DNA of 64,000 bases from Roseomonas xinghualingensis (GCF_025791835.1 NZ_JAOXLP010000002.1:248001-312000), one strand, 5' to 3'. Shown: positions 1-8,096, counted from the first letter of the stretch. Translations and numbers: made by a program. The notes: generated by a model from the letters alone, not told the origin.

Positions 1-386
1 TGAACGGCGCGATCAGCATCGAAACCGGCGCCGGCAACGTCCAGGCGGGCCTGCCCTTCACCCATCTGGTGGAGCCGATGCCACCCGACAGCGTCGCTAC
101 GTCTGGCGCGCGGATGGGGCCGGTGCGGCTCGTCGCCATCACCTTCCGCCTGCTGGAGACGGGCGCGCTCTCGGTCGATCTCGGCCAGGGGGCGCGGCCT
201 GTGCCCTTCCGGCGGCTGGACACGCCGATGCTCGATGCCGCGCCACCCGCCTTCACCGGGGATGTGACGCTGCGTGCCCTGGGTTGGCGGCGTGATTCCA
301 TCGCGCCCCTCTGGCGTATCGCGGGCGATGCGCCGCTGCCCTTCACCCTGCTTTCCGTGACCACTGAGACGAGGATGACCGACTGA
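1..386 (+). CDS. phage tail nozzle-like protein, C-terminal part (5' end outside window)
   Basis: The reading frame is open from the first bases (codons in phase with position 3) and continues through the Met at 69, so the gene starts upstream of the window and the internal Met is not its start. Residues near the edge read NGAISI followed by QAGLPFTHLVEPMPP, which resembles the C-terminal part of T7 gp12-type tail tubular protein B (nozzle) and related podophage proteins, where a V-GLP-Y/F-T-E-P segment recurs. The following ATG at 386 overlaps its stop (tgATGg), so it is translationally coupled to the next phage gene. The family call rests on that short motif plus position; it could be another tail or stabilisation protein. 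Confidence 0.6.
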   Translation, partial: NGAISIETGAGNVQAGLPFTHLVEPMPPDSVATSGARMGPVRLVAITFRLLETGALSVDLGQGARPVPFRRLDTPMLDAAPPAFTGDVTLRALGWRRDSIAPLWRIAGDAPLPFTLLSVTTETRMTD

Positions 387-826
387 TGGCGCAGCTCGCC
401 CCCATCGTGACGCTCGCCGCCACCGGCGCCTCCATCTACGCGCAGAGCGCGGAGGCGAAGCGGCAGAAGAAGAACGCGCAGATCCAGCAGCGGAACGCGC
501 AACTTCAGCAGGAGACGCAGCAGCAGGTCCTTGCCGTCCAGGCCACGCAGGATACGGCTGAGCGCCAGCGTGCGCTGGAGCGCAGCGTCGCCTCCGCCCG
601 CGCCCGGTTGGCGGCTGGCGGCATCAACCCCGGCGAGGGCTCCGCCGCCGCCCTCACGGCAGGACTGCGCACCGCCGCGCGCGAGGCGCAGGGAGCGGAT
701 GACGCCACCTATGCCGCGCGCCTGGCTGCCGGCCGCAAGTCCCTGCTCGATCAGGATAGCTCGCTGCGGAACTGGGTGCAGGCAGGGCAGAGCGTCGGCC
801 GCGTCGTCAAGAACCTGCTGGACTGA
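386..826 (+). CDS. short internal virion protein, gp14-like (putative)
   Basis: A 146-residue protein, Ala- and Gln-rich, with a hydrophobic N-terminal stretch (about residues 4-20) followed by a long predicted helical, coiled-coil-prone Lys/Gln/Glu region (about 22-75). A segment ARLAAGGINPGEGSAAA near residue 70 is typical of phage internal virion or ejection proteins of the T7 gp14 class. It starts on the stop codon of the nozzle-like gene and is 39 nt ahead of the tail spike gene. Position between gp12-like and gp17-like genes supports the call. No large gp15/gp16-type ejection protein lies next to it, which is unusual for this phage type. Function is inferred. Confidence 0.55.
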   Translation: MAQLAPIVTLAATGASIYAQSAEAKRQKKNAQIQQRNAQLQQETQQQVLAVQATQDTAERQRALERSVASARARLAAGGINPGEGSAAALTAGLRTAAREAQGADDATYAARLAAGRKSLLDQDSSLRNWVQAGQSVGRVVKNLLD

Positions 827-865
827 TCCCGAGACACGCCCCCGCGGCAGAACTGGAGAACCCTG

Positions 866-3148
866 ATGGCCGAGCACATCCGCATCGGCGATGTCGCGCC
901 GCGCGTGCACTATGTGGCCGACGGCACGCAAAGCGCCTTCGTCTTTCCTTTTCCGATCTTCGAGTCCGACGACATTGAACTGCATGTCGACGGGCTGCAC
1001 ATCCGCACCGGCTATGCCGTCTCCGGCGCGGGCAACTCGGATGGCGGCCTGCTCACCTTCGCCCGGCCGCCGGCCAAGGGCGCGCGCGTGGTGCTGCGCC
1101 GCCGCCTGGTGATGGAGCGCGTCACCGACTACCAGCCCAATGGCGTGCTGCGCGCCAAGACGCTGAATGACGAGCTGGACCGGCAGATGGCCGCGCTCCA
1201 GGAACTGCGCGAGGACCATTCTGGCGCGCTCCGCCAGAGCCCTGGCGAGGCCGGTGGCCAGTTTGTCCTTCCGTTGCGTTCCGCCCGCGCCAATCGCCTT
1301 CTTGGCTTCGACAGCATTGGCAACATCGCCATTTTCCCTCGCGGGGAGGCGACACTTTCCGCCCCCTTTCCCGGCGCGATCCCGCGCACGGTGGAGGACA
1401 AGCTGGCCGAGCGCCTCTCCGCCCGCGATTTCGGGGCGACCGGCGATGGCGTCACGGATGACGGCCCCGCGTTGCAGGCCGCGATGAATGCCGCCGCCGC
1501 CTCGGGCAAGCATCTCGATATCGGCGAGGGCACCTACCGCACGACCATTCCGCTCACCCTTCCGGGCGCCGCCGCCGGCCTGACCATGCGCGGTGCCATC
1601 CTTTATGCCGGCCTGGGGGGCGAGGCCGCGCTGACCCTCGGCGATGGTGGCGACACACGGAACCGCGCCCGGCTCTATCAGGGCCTGCGCGTGCTGCGCG
1701 CCATCCTCTCCTCCTGGGAGGATGAGCGTGACATCGGCATCCTCATCCGCAACCAGGATTCCGGCCTGATCGACATCCGCCAGGTGGAGAACTTCACCAT
1801 CGGCGTGCAGACCCTGGGGGTGGAGCGCGGATTCGAGGACAGCGTGGTGCATCTCGGCCGGATCGTGGACAACCGATACGGTCTGGATGTGCGCACCGCC
1901 AGCGCGGCGGGATGGAACACCTCTGTCCGCTACTATGGCGGCCACTTCGCGCATTCCCTGGCCACCTATCCGGAAAAGGACCGCTACGGCATCCGCCTCT
2001 CCGCAGCGGCGGGCGGCTATGTCGCGCATAACCGCCATGTCTTCGACGGGCCGGCCTTCGAGCTGCAGTCGCGTGACCGCCCGATGGATGGCATCCCCTT
2101 CCTGATCGAGGTGAATTCCCGCGCCGTCATCGCCCGCAACCTCCGCATGGAAGGCTGCGACCCCTATGTCGCCCGCCACACGGCCGGTGCGCAGGATCAT
2201 GTCTATGAGGTGGCCTGGGCCAGCCAGGGCTACGCCATCGGAATCGATTACACCGCCACCGCAACCCGTGTTGGCAGTGTGGTGCGCGCCATGCACCAGG
2301 CTGCCGCGCATCGGGAGTTCACGCGCAGCATCGCCCAGGTCCCCAACCTGCGTGCCGCGGCGATCCGCTGGAACGCTGGCCAGACCGGCTTCGAGAAGCT
2401 GGCATGCCTTTCCAGCAACGTCACCGGATCTCCTGGCCTGCTGCAGCATTTCGCGCTGCCGGCACAGGACAGCTATGTGCTGACGGATCGCGGCGTGGTG
2501 CTGACCGGCGGGCGCGGATTGGGCTTCGTGGTGGATGCACGCCATTGCAAGGAATTCGCTCTGGCGGTGGATGCGGATGACCCGCGCATGGTCGTCCAGT
2601 GCTTCGGCGCGGGCAATGCGCTGCTGACAGCGGATCATGGCGAAATGGTCCGCGCCTCGGGCATGTCACTCACCTATGTACCCGGCGCGCGATGGTGGCA
2701 GGGCAATGCGGACAGCAACGATACCGGCCTCACCCGCCTGCAGGTCTTCCGGCTCGCACCGCAGGTGCAGACGGCAATCATCGGCGTGGTGCGCGTTGGC
2801 ACGGATTACGAGGTCCGCAGCCTTCGCCTGGCCTGCGATCCAGCCTTCAGCCCAACCGTGCTCTACGGCACGCCGGAACTGCCGCATGGCACACGCGACC
2901 TGAAGGCGGAGGCCGTGTGGGACGTACCCTCGATCCCTGCCGGCGGCACCGCGCAGATCAACATCCCATGCCCCGGCGCCTGGCCGGGTGACTTCGTACA
3001 GGCGGCCTTCAGCCTCTCTACCACCGGCATCCTCTTTCTTGCCCAGGTGGGGGCGCAGGATGTCATCACGGTCACTGCCTGGAACCGAACAGCGGCGCCG
3101 GTGGATCTTGCGCCCGGCACGGTGCGTGTGCGGGCGGTGAAGTCGTGA
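866..3148 (+). CDS. tail spike: T7-fibre N-domain plus pectate-lyase-like beta-helix
   Basis: A 760-residue receptor-binding protein. Residues about 1-120 look like the T7 tail-fibre N-terminal domain (Y-x-ADGTQSAF-x-FPFPIF, then VLRRRL and a conserved LNDELDRQ helix) that docks on the tail. From about residue 185 it has RDFGATGDGVTDD, the entry motif of pectate-lyase-3-type parallel beta-helices, followed by repeated short strands. The last 100 residues resemble a C-terminal beta-sandwich found in many phage fibres (VPSIPAGGTAQ, PGDFVQAAF). It probably binds or cleaves a surface polysaccharide; enzyme activity is not shown by the sequence. A GGAG ribosome site precedes the ATG. The stop overlaps the GTG of the next gene. 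Confidence 0.8.
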   Translation: MAEHIRIGDVAPRVHYVADGTQSAFVFPFPIFESDDIELHVDGLHIRTGYAVSGAGNSDGGLLTFARPPAKGARVVLRRRLVMERVTDYQPNGVLRAKTLNDELDRQMAALQELREDHSGALRQSPGEAGGQFVLPLRSARANRLLGFDSIGNIAIFPRGEATLSAPFPGAIPRTVEDKLAERLSARDFGATGDGVTDDGPALQAAMNAAAASGKHLDIGEGTYRTTIPLTLPGAAAGLTMRGAILYAGLGGEAALTLGDGGDTRNRARLYQGLRVLRAILSSWEDERDIGILIRNQDSGLIDIRQVENFTIGVQTLGVERGFEDSVVHLGRIVDNRYGLDVRTASAAGWNTSVRYYGGHFAHSLATYPEKDRYGIRLSAAAGGYVAHNRHVFDGPAFELQSRDRPMDGIPFLIEVNSRAVIARNLRMEGCDPYVARHTAGAQDHVYEVAWASQGYAIGIDYTATATRVGSVVRAMHQAAAHREFTRSIAQVPNLRAAAIRWNAGQTGFEKLACLSSNVTGSPGLLQHFALPAQDSYVLTDRGVVLTGGRGLGFVVDARHCKEFALAVDADDPRMVVQCFGAGNALLTADHGEMVRASGMSLTYVPGARWWQGNADSNDTGLTRLQVFRLAPQVQTAIIGVVRVGTDYEVRSLRLACDPAFSPTVLYGTPELPHGTRDLKAEAVWDVPSIPAGGTAQINIPCPGAWPGDFVQAAFSLSTTGILFLAQVGAQDVITVTAWNRTAAPVDLAPGTVRVRAVKS

Positions 3149-3456
3149 CCCCGCTCACCCCCGAGGAGGCGCGTCGCGCCATCCGCAAGGTGGTGGCGGA
3201 TTACGAGGCCTTCATCGCGCGCGGCCCCGCGCCAGGCACGCATGAAGACCCGAAGGCCTTCACCGCCCATCACGCCGCCGCCCGCGCGGCGCTGGCGCAT
3301 ATCGAGCACCTGATGAAGCTGAACCGTGGCGCCGCCGAACCGGAGATGGCGGAGGAAACCGGCGCGCTGATCGCCGAGGCCCGCCGCTCCATCCAGGCTG
3401 CGGAACAGGAAGACCGAGAAGGCGAGGAGAGCCAGGAGGATGACGACGCCGTCTGA
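3145..3456 (+). CDS. small phage protein in the terminase small-subunit position
   Basis: 103 residues, highly charged and predicted all-helical, starting with GTG that overlaps the tail-spike stop (GTGA). The C-terminus is a run of Glu/Asp (EQEDREGEESQEDDD). It sits directly before the large terminase and overlaps it by 17 nt. In T7-like genomes the gene between fibre (17) and large terminase (19) region includes the small terminase gp18, so TerS is a reasonable candidate role. I see no helix-turn-helix motif I would call with confidence, so this is inferred from order only. Confidence 0.5.
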   Translation: MTPLTPEEARRAIRKVVADYEAFIARGPAPGTHEDPKAFTAHHAAARAALAHIEHLMKLNRGAAEPEMAEETGALIAEARRSIQAAEQEDREGEESQEDDDAV

Positions 3457-4882
3457 GGACACCCAGCACGATTTCCTCGAATTCCTCTATGCCTGGAACC
3501 TGCGCGCCGGGATTTCCACCCCCGGCGTGCACCGCCGCATCGCGCGCTGGCTGATGGCGCGCCATGCGGGTGAGGATCGCCGCCTGCTACTCATGGCCTT
3601 CCGGGGCTGCGGCAAATCCACTCTGATCGGGCTGTGGTGCGCCTGGCGGCTTTCGGTGCAGCCGGAACTGCGCATCCGCGTCCTGGCGGCGGATCATATG
3701 CTGGCCGCGCGCATGGTTTCCACCGTTCGGCGCATCGTGGAACGCCACCCGCTCTGCCGCCATCTTCTTGGCGGCGACGAGACCTGGGCGTCCGACCGTT
3801 TCACCGTGAAGCGCGCCGGCGCCATCCGCGAACCCTCGATGCTGGCGCAGGGCATCGGTGGCAATGTGACCGGCGCACGGGCCGAAATCATCATCTGCGA
3901 CGATGTGGAGGTTGCCGGCAATTGCGACACGCCCGGCAAACGGGAGGAGCTGCGCGAGCGCCTCTCGGAATGCGAGTTCATCCTGACGCCGGGCGGCACG
4001 ATCCTCTATGTCGGCACGCCGCATTGCGCCGAAAGCCTCTACGCGCCGCCCGAGGCGGAGGGCGCATACCTCGCCACCTATCGCCGCCTGCGCATCCCGC
4101 TGCTCGATGCCACCGGCCGCAGCGCCTGGGCGGACCGCTTCCCGCGGGACGGAATCCAGGCACTGCGCGACCGCGTCGGCCCGTTGCAGTTCCAACGCCA
4201 GATGATGCTGGAATGCGCCGCGGCCGGCGCCGCGCGCCTCGATTCCGCGCTCATCATCCGCTACCGCGAGGAACCCGATTACCGGGAGGCGAACGGGCGC
4301 CCGATCCTCTCCCTTCTCGGGCGCTGCCTCGTCTCGGGCGGCGGCTTCTGGGACCCGGCCTATGGCAGGCCGGGGCAGGGGGATGCCAGCGTGCTCGCCG
4401 CAACCTATGCGGATGCGGAGGGCAACCACTACCTGCACCGCCTTGCCTACATCACTCAGGACCCGGATGGCACGCCCGATCCGGCCACGCAGCAATGCCG
4501 CCGCGTCGCCGCCATCGCGCGGGAATTGCTGCTGCCGGTGGTGCGGGTGGAGACGAACGGCATTGGCCGCTTCCTGCCCGCGCTCCTGCGGCGGGAAATG
4601 GCGCTGGCCGGTGCCGCCTGCACGGTGGTGGAGCATGCCAGCCACCGCCCGAAGGCGGAGCGCATCCTCGGCGCGCTGGACCCCGCCCTGGCCGCGCGCC
4701 GCCTGCATGCGCATGAGGGCGTGTTCCGCACCGCCTTCCCGCAGGAAATGTCCGAATGGAAGCCCGGCGCCCATGGTGTCCGGGACGACGCCCTGGATGC
4801 GGTGGCGGGCTGCCTGCTGGCGGAGCCGGTGCGGATGCCAGGGCTTCCCCCGGTGCCGCGCGGCGCCTCCTGGCGCGGCTGA
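3440..4882 (+). CDS. phage terminase large subunit
   Basis: 480 residues, the usual size for TerL. The N-terminal ATPase has a Walker A at residues 54-61 (FRGCGKST), a Walker B at 150-155 (IIICDD, followed by VEVAG) and a coupling motif LYVGTPH near 190. The C-terminal RNase-H-like nuclease shows WDPAYG-GDASVLA near 305-320 and a late acidic DDALDAVAG segment. The protein cuts and pumps phage DNA into the prohead. Its start lies inside the preceding gene behind an AGGAGG-rich stretch. The arrangement FRG-CGKS is closer to T7 gp19-like podophage terminases than to lambda types. Confidence 0.88.
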   Translation: MTTPSEDTQHDFLEFLYAWNLRAGISTPGVHRRIARWLMARHAGEDRRLLLMAFRGCGKSTLIGLWCAWRLSVQPELRIRVLAADHMLAARMVSTVRRIVERHPLCRHLLGGDETWASDRFTVKRAGAIREPSMLAQGIGGNVTGARAEIIICDDVEVAGNCDTPGKREELRERLSECEFILTPGGTILYVGTPHCAESLYAPPEAEGAYLATYRRLRIPLLDATGRSAWADRFPRDGIQALRDRVGPLQFQRQMMLECAAAGAARLDSALIIRYREEPDYREANGRPILSLLGRCLVSGGGFWDPAYGRPGQGDASVLAATYADAEGNHYLHRLAYITQDPDGTPDPATQQCRRVAAIARELLLPVVRVETNGIGRFLPALLRREMALAGAACTVVEHASHRPKAERILGALDPALAARRLHAHEGVFRTAFPQEMSEWKPGAHGVRDDALDAVAGCLLAEPVRMPGLPPVPRGASWRG

Positions 4883-4884
4883 CC

Positions 4885-5142
4885 CTAAGCCGCGACCTTC
4901 TTCAGCACCTCACTTGCGTGGCGCTTCGCCCCGTCATCGGTCATCGCGAAGCGGCCGGGTGACACTTCCTGGGCAAAGCCCATCCCACACAGCCGCCGCA
5001 GGCAGGCCTCGTCCGGCAACCCGGCCGGGCGTGTCCCGCCATGCGTCAGGAACAGCCGGTGCAGGGCCGACCGGCAGCAAGTCTCAAGATACGGCTCGTT
5101 CCACATGGCCCGCACAAAGCATCCCTCAAGGTGCCCCGGCAA
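4885..5142 (-). CDS. small protein, possible winged-helix fold, antisense within phage module
   Basis: 85 residues from the first ATG (an alternative start is the ATG at 5106, giving MWNEPYLETCC and 73 residues). Nothing overlaps it on the other strand except non-gene frames, and it fills the gap between the terminase and the lysis genes. The pattern LRRLCGMGFAQEV followed by PGRFAMTDDGAKRHASEVL resembles the end of a winged-helix domain, in which a helix is followed by a small beta hairpin and another helix. It is the only gene of the module on the minus strand, which is typical of an accessory (moron-like) gene. No family recognised; function unknown. Confidence 0.5.
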   Translation of the reverse strand: MPGHLEGCFVRAMWNEPYLETCCRSALHRLFLTHGGTRPAGLPDEACLRRLCGMGFAQEVSPGRFAMTDDGAKRHASEVLKKVAA

Positions 5143-5202
5143 GTCGGGGCGTCACCCCGCCCGATCAACCCCGCCGATTCCCCTCGTGATCAAGGAGGCC
5201 CC

Positions 5203-5562
5203 ATGCCGTCCTTCAACCCCGACCCGCAGTGGATCGCCGCCGCGGTGGAAACCCCCTTCATGGCGCTGCTCGCCTGGATGCTCCACTCCCTCCGGCGCAG
5301 CATCGCCCAGGGTGAGGCCAATCCGCCGGAGCGCGAATGCGCCGACCTCTCGCACCAGCAGGCCGCGTTGGAACGCACTCGCGACGACTTGGCCGCCTTC
5401 AAGCTGGAAGTCGCCCGCACCTATGTCCCCCTCTCGCTGATCCGGGACGTGGACGGGCGCCTCACCGCCCATCTCATCCGCATCGAACAGAAGCTGGACG
5501 AGGCCACCCGCGCCGCGCACAGCACCGCTGCCCAGATGCGCGTGCTCGCCGAGGACCGCTGA
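5203..5562 (+). CDS. helical phage protein beside the lysis gene, unknown function
   Basis: 119 residues starting at the ATG 5 nt after a near-perfect AAGGAGG (5192-5198), which fixes the start even though the frame is open further upstream. The N-terminus holds a hydrophobic stretch (about residues 10-28, FMALLAWML) that may be membrane-associated. Beyond it comes a helical region that could form a coiled coil (RTRDDLAAFKLEVAR, HLIRIEQKLDEATR). Its stop is 1 nt from the cell wall hydrolase start. A hydrophobic helix plus coiled coil next to an endolysin fits a spanin- or holin-associated role, but the sequence does not prove this. Confidence 0.6.
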   Translation: MPSFNPDPQWIAAAVETPFMALLAWMLHSLRRSIAQGEANPPERECADLSHQQAALERTRDDLAAFKLEVARTYVPLSLIRDVDGRLTAHLIRIEQKLDEATRAAHSTAAQMRVLAEDR

Positions 5563-5563
5563 C

Positions 5564-6073
5564 ATGAACGCCCTGGAAACCCTGGCCCTCACCCTCCATG
5601 CGGAAGCCGGCACCCGCCCCGTGCGCGCCGTCGAGGCCCTGGCCGCCCTGGTCATGAATCGTGCCCGCGCCGCCATGCCGCGACCCGGCCGCCAGCCCGG
5701 CGCCGCGCCCTTCGCCCCTGGCGGCCATGCCCGCCTGCCCGATCCCGATCCCCGCGAGGTCGCGGCGACCTGCCGCGATCCATTCCTCTTTCCAAGCTGG
5801 AACCCCCGCCATCCCTCCCATGCCCTGCTGGTGGAACCGCCGGAGGGTGATCAGGCGCTCGCCATCTGCCGCCGCATCGCCGCCCGCGCCCTGGCCGGTG
5901 CGATGCCGGACCCGACCGGCGGCGCCACCCATTGGCATGGCGCCGACCGCCTTCCTGCCTGGGCCATCGCACGGGATCACAGCACCGAGATCGCCGGGCT
6001 GATCTTCTACCGCCTGGAGACCGGGGAACGCCCTGCCCAGCCTGCCGCGCCCGCCCTGGTGGCTGTCGCCTGA
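5564..6073 (+). CDS. SleB-type cell wall hydrolase (endolysin)
   Basis: 169 residues matching the Hydrolase_2/SleB fold: an opening ETLALTLHAEA with the conserved Glu, then VEALAALVMNRAR, a CRDPFLFPSWNP segment, and the late GGATHWHGADRLPAWA motif with its conserved His/Trp. These enzymes cleave peptidoglycan glycan strands; homologues occur in spores, phages and gene transfer agents. It lacks a signal peptide, so it would need a holin or act during virion release. It follows the preceding small gene by 1 nt and is the last clearly phage-type gene before host genes. Confidence 0.8.
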   Translation: MNALETLALTLHAEAGTRPVRAVEALAALVMNRARAAMPRPGRQPGAAPFAPGGHARLPDPDPREVAATCRDPFLFPSWNPRHPSHALLVEPPEGDQALAICRRIAARALAGAMPDPTGGATHWHGADRLPAWAIARDHSTEIAGLIFYRLETGERPAQPAAPALVAVA

Positions 6074-6090
6074 AAGGTTAGAAGGGGCGC

Positions 6091-6447
6091 ATGGAACCCC
6101 TGATCCACACCCTGATGCGCGGCGCCGACTGGCGCGCCGCGCAGGCGGCCGGCGCCTATCACGGCAGTGCCGACGACCGCCGTGATGGCTTCCTCCATTT
6201 CTCCACGGCCGCCCAACTTCGTGCCAGCGCCGCCAAGCACCGCGCGGGCGAAACGGATCTCTGGCTGGTCAGCGCCGAAAGCGCGGCGCTCGGCGCGGCG
6301 TTGCGCTGGGAGCCGGCCGCGGGTGGCAAGCGCCCCGGCCTCTTCCCTCATCTCTACGCCCCCCTGCCGCTCAGCGCGGTGCGCGGCGTGGTCTTCCTGC
6401 CGCTCGGCGCGGACGGGCTGCACCGCTTCCCTGCATGGGTGCCCTGA
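6091..6447 (+). CDS. DUF952 family protein
   Basis: 118 residues matching the whole DUF952 family: IHTLMRGADW at the start, then GFLHFSTAAQL, the central LWLVSAESAAL and the closing LFPHLYAPLP-V-G-V-LPLG. The family is widespread in alphaproteobacteria, but its biochemical role is not established. An AGAAGGGG ribosome site precedes the ATG. Only 17 nt separate it from the cell wall hydrolase, so it marks where chromosome-type content resumes and could be co-transcribed with the phage genes. The next gene is convergent. Confidence 0.8.
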   Translation: MEPLIHTLMRGADWRAAQAAGAYHGSADDRRDGFLHFSTAAQLRASAAKHRAGETDLWLVSAESAALGAALRWEPAAGGKRPGLFPHLYAPLPLSAVRGVVFLPLGADGLHRFPAWVP

Positions 6448-6456
6448 GGCCGCCGC

Positions 6457-7050
6457 TCAGCGCTTCACATTCACCCAGAGCACTGCCGAGCGCCCTTCGG
6501 CCGCATTGGCGAAGCCATGCGGGATGCTGCTGGCGAAGCGGAAGGAATCCCCCTCCGCCAGCATGTAGGTCTCTGTCCCCACGGTCAGGCGGATGGCGCC
6601 CTGGGTCACCACCCCGGCCTCCTCGCCCTCATGGTGGTACAAATCGCTTCCGGTATGCGCCCCTGGTTCCAGGCTCATGGCATAGAGCTGCAGCGCGCCG
6701 GGATTCGCGGGCGCCAGGGGGCGCTTCGTAACGCCGCTTGGGTGAAACGGAACGGGCGCCGTATCCACGCCGCGCCGCACCGGGGAGGTTTCATCGCCAG
6801 GGCCGGCGGGGCAGACGAGCGACAGGAAGTCCACCTCTAGGATTTCCGCGATCCGCACCAGTTCCCGAACGGCCAGGGAGGAAAGGCCGCGCTCCACCTG
6901 GCTGACGAAGCCCACGGATTTGCCAAGGCGCTGCGCGATCTCAGCCATCGGCAACCGCCGCGCTTCGCGCAGCAGGCGGATGCGGCGCCCGATTTCCCCA
7001 TCAATCGCATCGGTGAGCGGCTGCTGTGGCAAGGCAATCCCCGATTTCAT
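6457..7050 (-). CDS. XRE-family transcriptional regulator with cupin domain
   Basis: About 197 residues from the ATG at 7050; a longer start at 7086 adds 12 residues of no obvious use. Residues 15-75 form an HTH_XRE domain (IGRRIRLLREARRLPMAEIA, GKSVGFVSQVERG). A cupin barrel follows in the C-terminal half (LEPGAHTGSDLYHHEGEEAG, then EGDSFRFASSIPHGFAN). Such PuuR-like proteins repress genes for small-molecule catabolism and respond to a ligand in the cupin. An AT-rich palindrome overlaps its own start region (7044-7061), which suggests autorepression and control of the divergent hydrolase and Bug genes. Confidence 0.85.
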   Translation of the reverse strand: MKSGIALPQQPLTDAIDGEIGRRIRLLREARRLPMAEIAQRLGKSVGFVSQVERGLSSLAVRELVRIAEILEVDFLSLVCPAGPGDETSPVRRGVDTAPVPFHPSGVTKRPLAPANPGALQLYAMSLEPGAHTGSDLYHHEGEEAGVVTQGAIRLTVGTETYMLAEGDSFRFASSIPHGFANAAEGRSAVLWVNVKR

Positions 7051-7061
7051 ATAAATGAAAT
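7044..7061. promoter_or_regulatory. 18-bp inverted repeat, candidate operator of the XRE-cupin regulator
   Basis: Perfect 7-bp arms ATTTCAT and ATGAAAT flank the spacer ATAA in an otherwise GC-rich region. It overlaps the proposed start of the regulator gene and lies about 75 nt upstream of the divergent hydrolase. Position and symmetry fit an autoregulatory operator; binding is inferred. Confidence 0.6.
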
Positions 7062-7136
7062 AGCCTTGCACCGTGATGAACGTCATGCCTAGGCTCGGTG
7101 CATGACTGAATCATGTCATCCCAGCCACGTCACCCA

Positions 7137-8096
7137 ATGAGCAGCATCGATCCCGGCGTCGCCGCCTATGTCGCCAAGGCCCGCAAGGATGCTGGCCGGA
7201 TGGCCGGCATCGTGGATCTCACTCCGGATGACCGCCGCCTGCGCGCCGAGATCCTCGCCCGGCTGACGGCCGAGCCGCATCCCGCCTGGCTCAGCACCCA
7301 CACCACCTACATCACGCTTCCCGGCCGCGAGATCCCTGTCCGCATCTACAATCCGGGTGGGGAGGGACCCCGCCCCGCCATCATCTATTTCCATGGCGGA
7401 AGCTGGATCGCCGGCAGCCCGGAATCTCATGATTTCATCACCGCCAGCCTTGCCGCCAACACCGGCGCCATGCTGCTGAGCGTCCATTACCGCCGCGCGC
7501 CCGAGAACCCCTATCCGGCCCCGACGGAGGATTGCTACGCCGCCCTCCTCTGGGCCGCGGCGCGCGCGGAAGCGCTGGGAATCGACCCTGACCGCATCGC
7601 CATCGCCGGTGACAGCGCGGGCGCCAACCTGGCCGCCGCCTGCACCCTGATGACGCGCGACCGTGGCGGCCCCACGCTCTGCCACCAGACCCTTCTCTAC
7701 CCCACGCTTGACGACGATCTCGACACGCCGAGCTATCTTGCATGCACGGATCCGATCCTGACGCGCACCGCCATGCGGGAGGCGCTGGACGCCTTCCTCC
7801 CGAACGGGGCCGCCGCCGATGATGGCTACGCCCTGCCCATGCGCGCGCCCAGCCTGCGTGATCTGCCTCCCGCCTGCCTCAGCATCGCGGCCCTCGATCC
7901 ACTGCGCGACGACGGGCTGCGCTACGCGGCCCGGCTGGAAGAGGCGGGCGTGCCCGTGCTCGCCCGCGTCGGTCCCGGCCTCATCCATGGCTATGCCCGC
8001 ATGCGCCGCATGAGCGCGGTGGCGGAGGCGGAATTCCAGGCCGTCTGCGCCGCCATCCGCGCCGCGCTGGATCTTCCCGAAGGCCCGGCATGGTGA
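7137..8096 (+). CDS. alpha/beta hydrolase, hormone-sensitive lipase family
   Basis: 319 residues from the ATG at 7137 (another in-frame ATG lies at 7113). The HSL-family oxyanion motif FHGGSW is present, followed by the nucleophile motif GDSAGAN and the late catalytic His in GLIHGYARM, with Asp in ALDPLRDD. It should hydrolyse short-chain esters or related bonds in the cytoplasm; the substrate cannot be read from sequence. It lies 37 nt ahead of a Bug solute-binding protein and divergent from an XRE-cupin regulator, so it may be part of a small uptake-and-hydrolysis unit under that regulator. Confidence 0.85.
   Translation: MSSIDPGVAAYVAKARKDAGRMAGIVDLTPDDRRLRAEILARLTAEPHPAWLSTHTTYITLPGREIPVRIYNPGGEGPRPAIIYFHGGSWIAGSPESHDFITASLAANTGAMLLSVHYRRAPENPYPAPTEDCYAALLWAAARAEALGIDPDRIAIAGDSAGANLAAACTLMTRDRGGPTLCHQTLLYPTLDDDLDTPSYLACTDPILTRTAMREALDAFLPNGAAADDGYALPMRAPSLRDLPPACLSIAALDPLRDDGLRYAARLEEAGVPVLARVGPGLIHGYARMRRMSAVAEAEFQAVCAAIRAALDLPEGPAW

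Noticed and set aside
3587-4774. 395-residue open frame antisense to the terminase gene
   Set aside because: It is a GC-rich shadow of TerL; no domain pattern, composition typical of antisense frames.
5132-5160. Competing hairpins GCCCCG/CGGGGC and CGGGG/CCCCG ahead of the small phage gene
   Set aside because: The alternative pairing looks switch-like, but the arms are only 5-6 bases of pure G/C and lie inside the start region of the minus-strand gene; likely chance.
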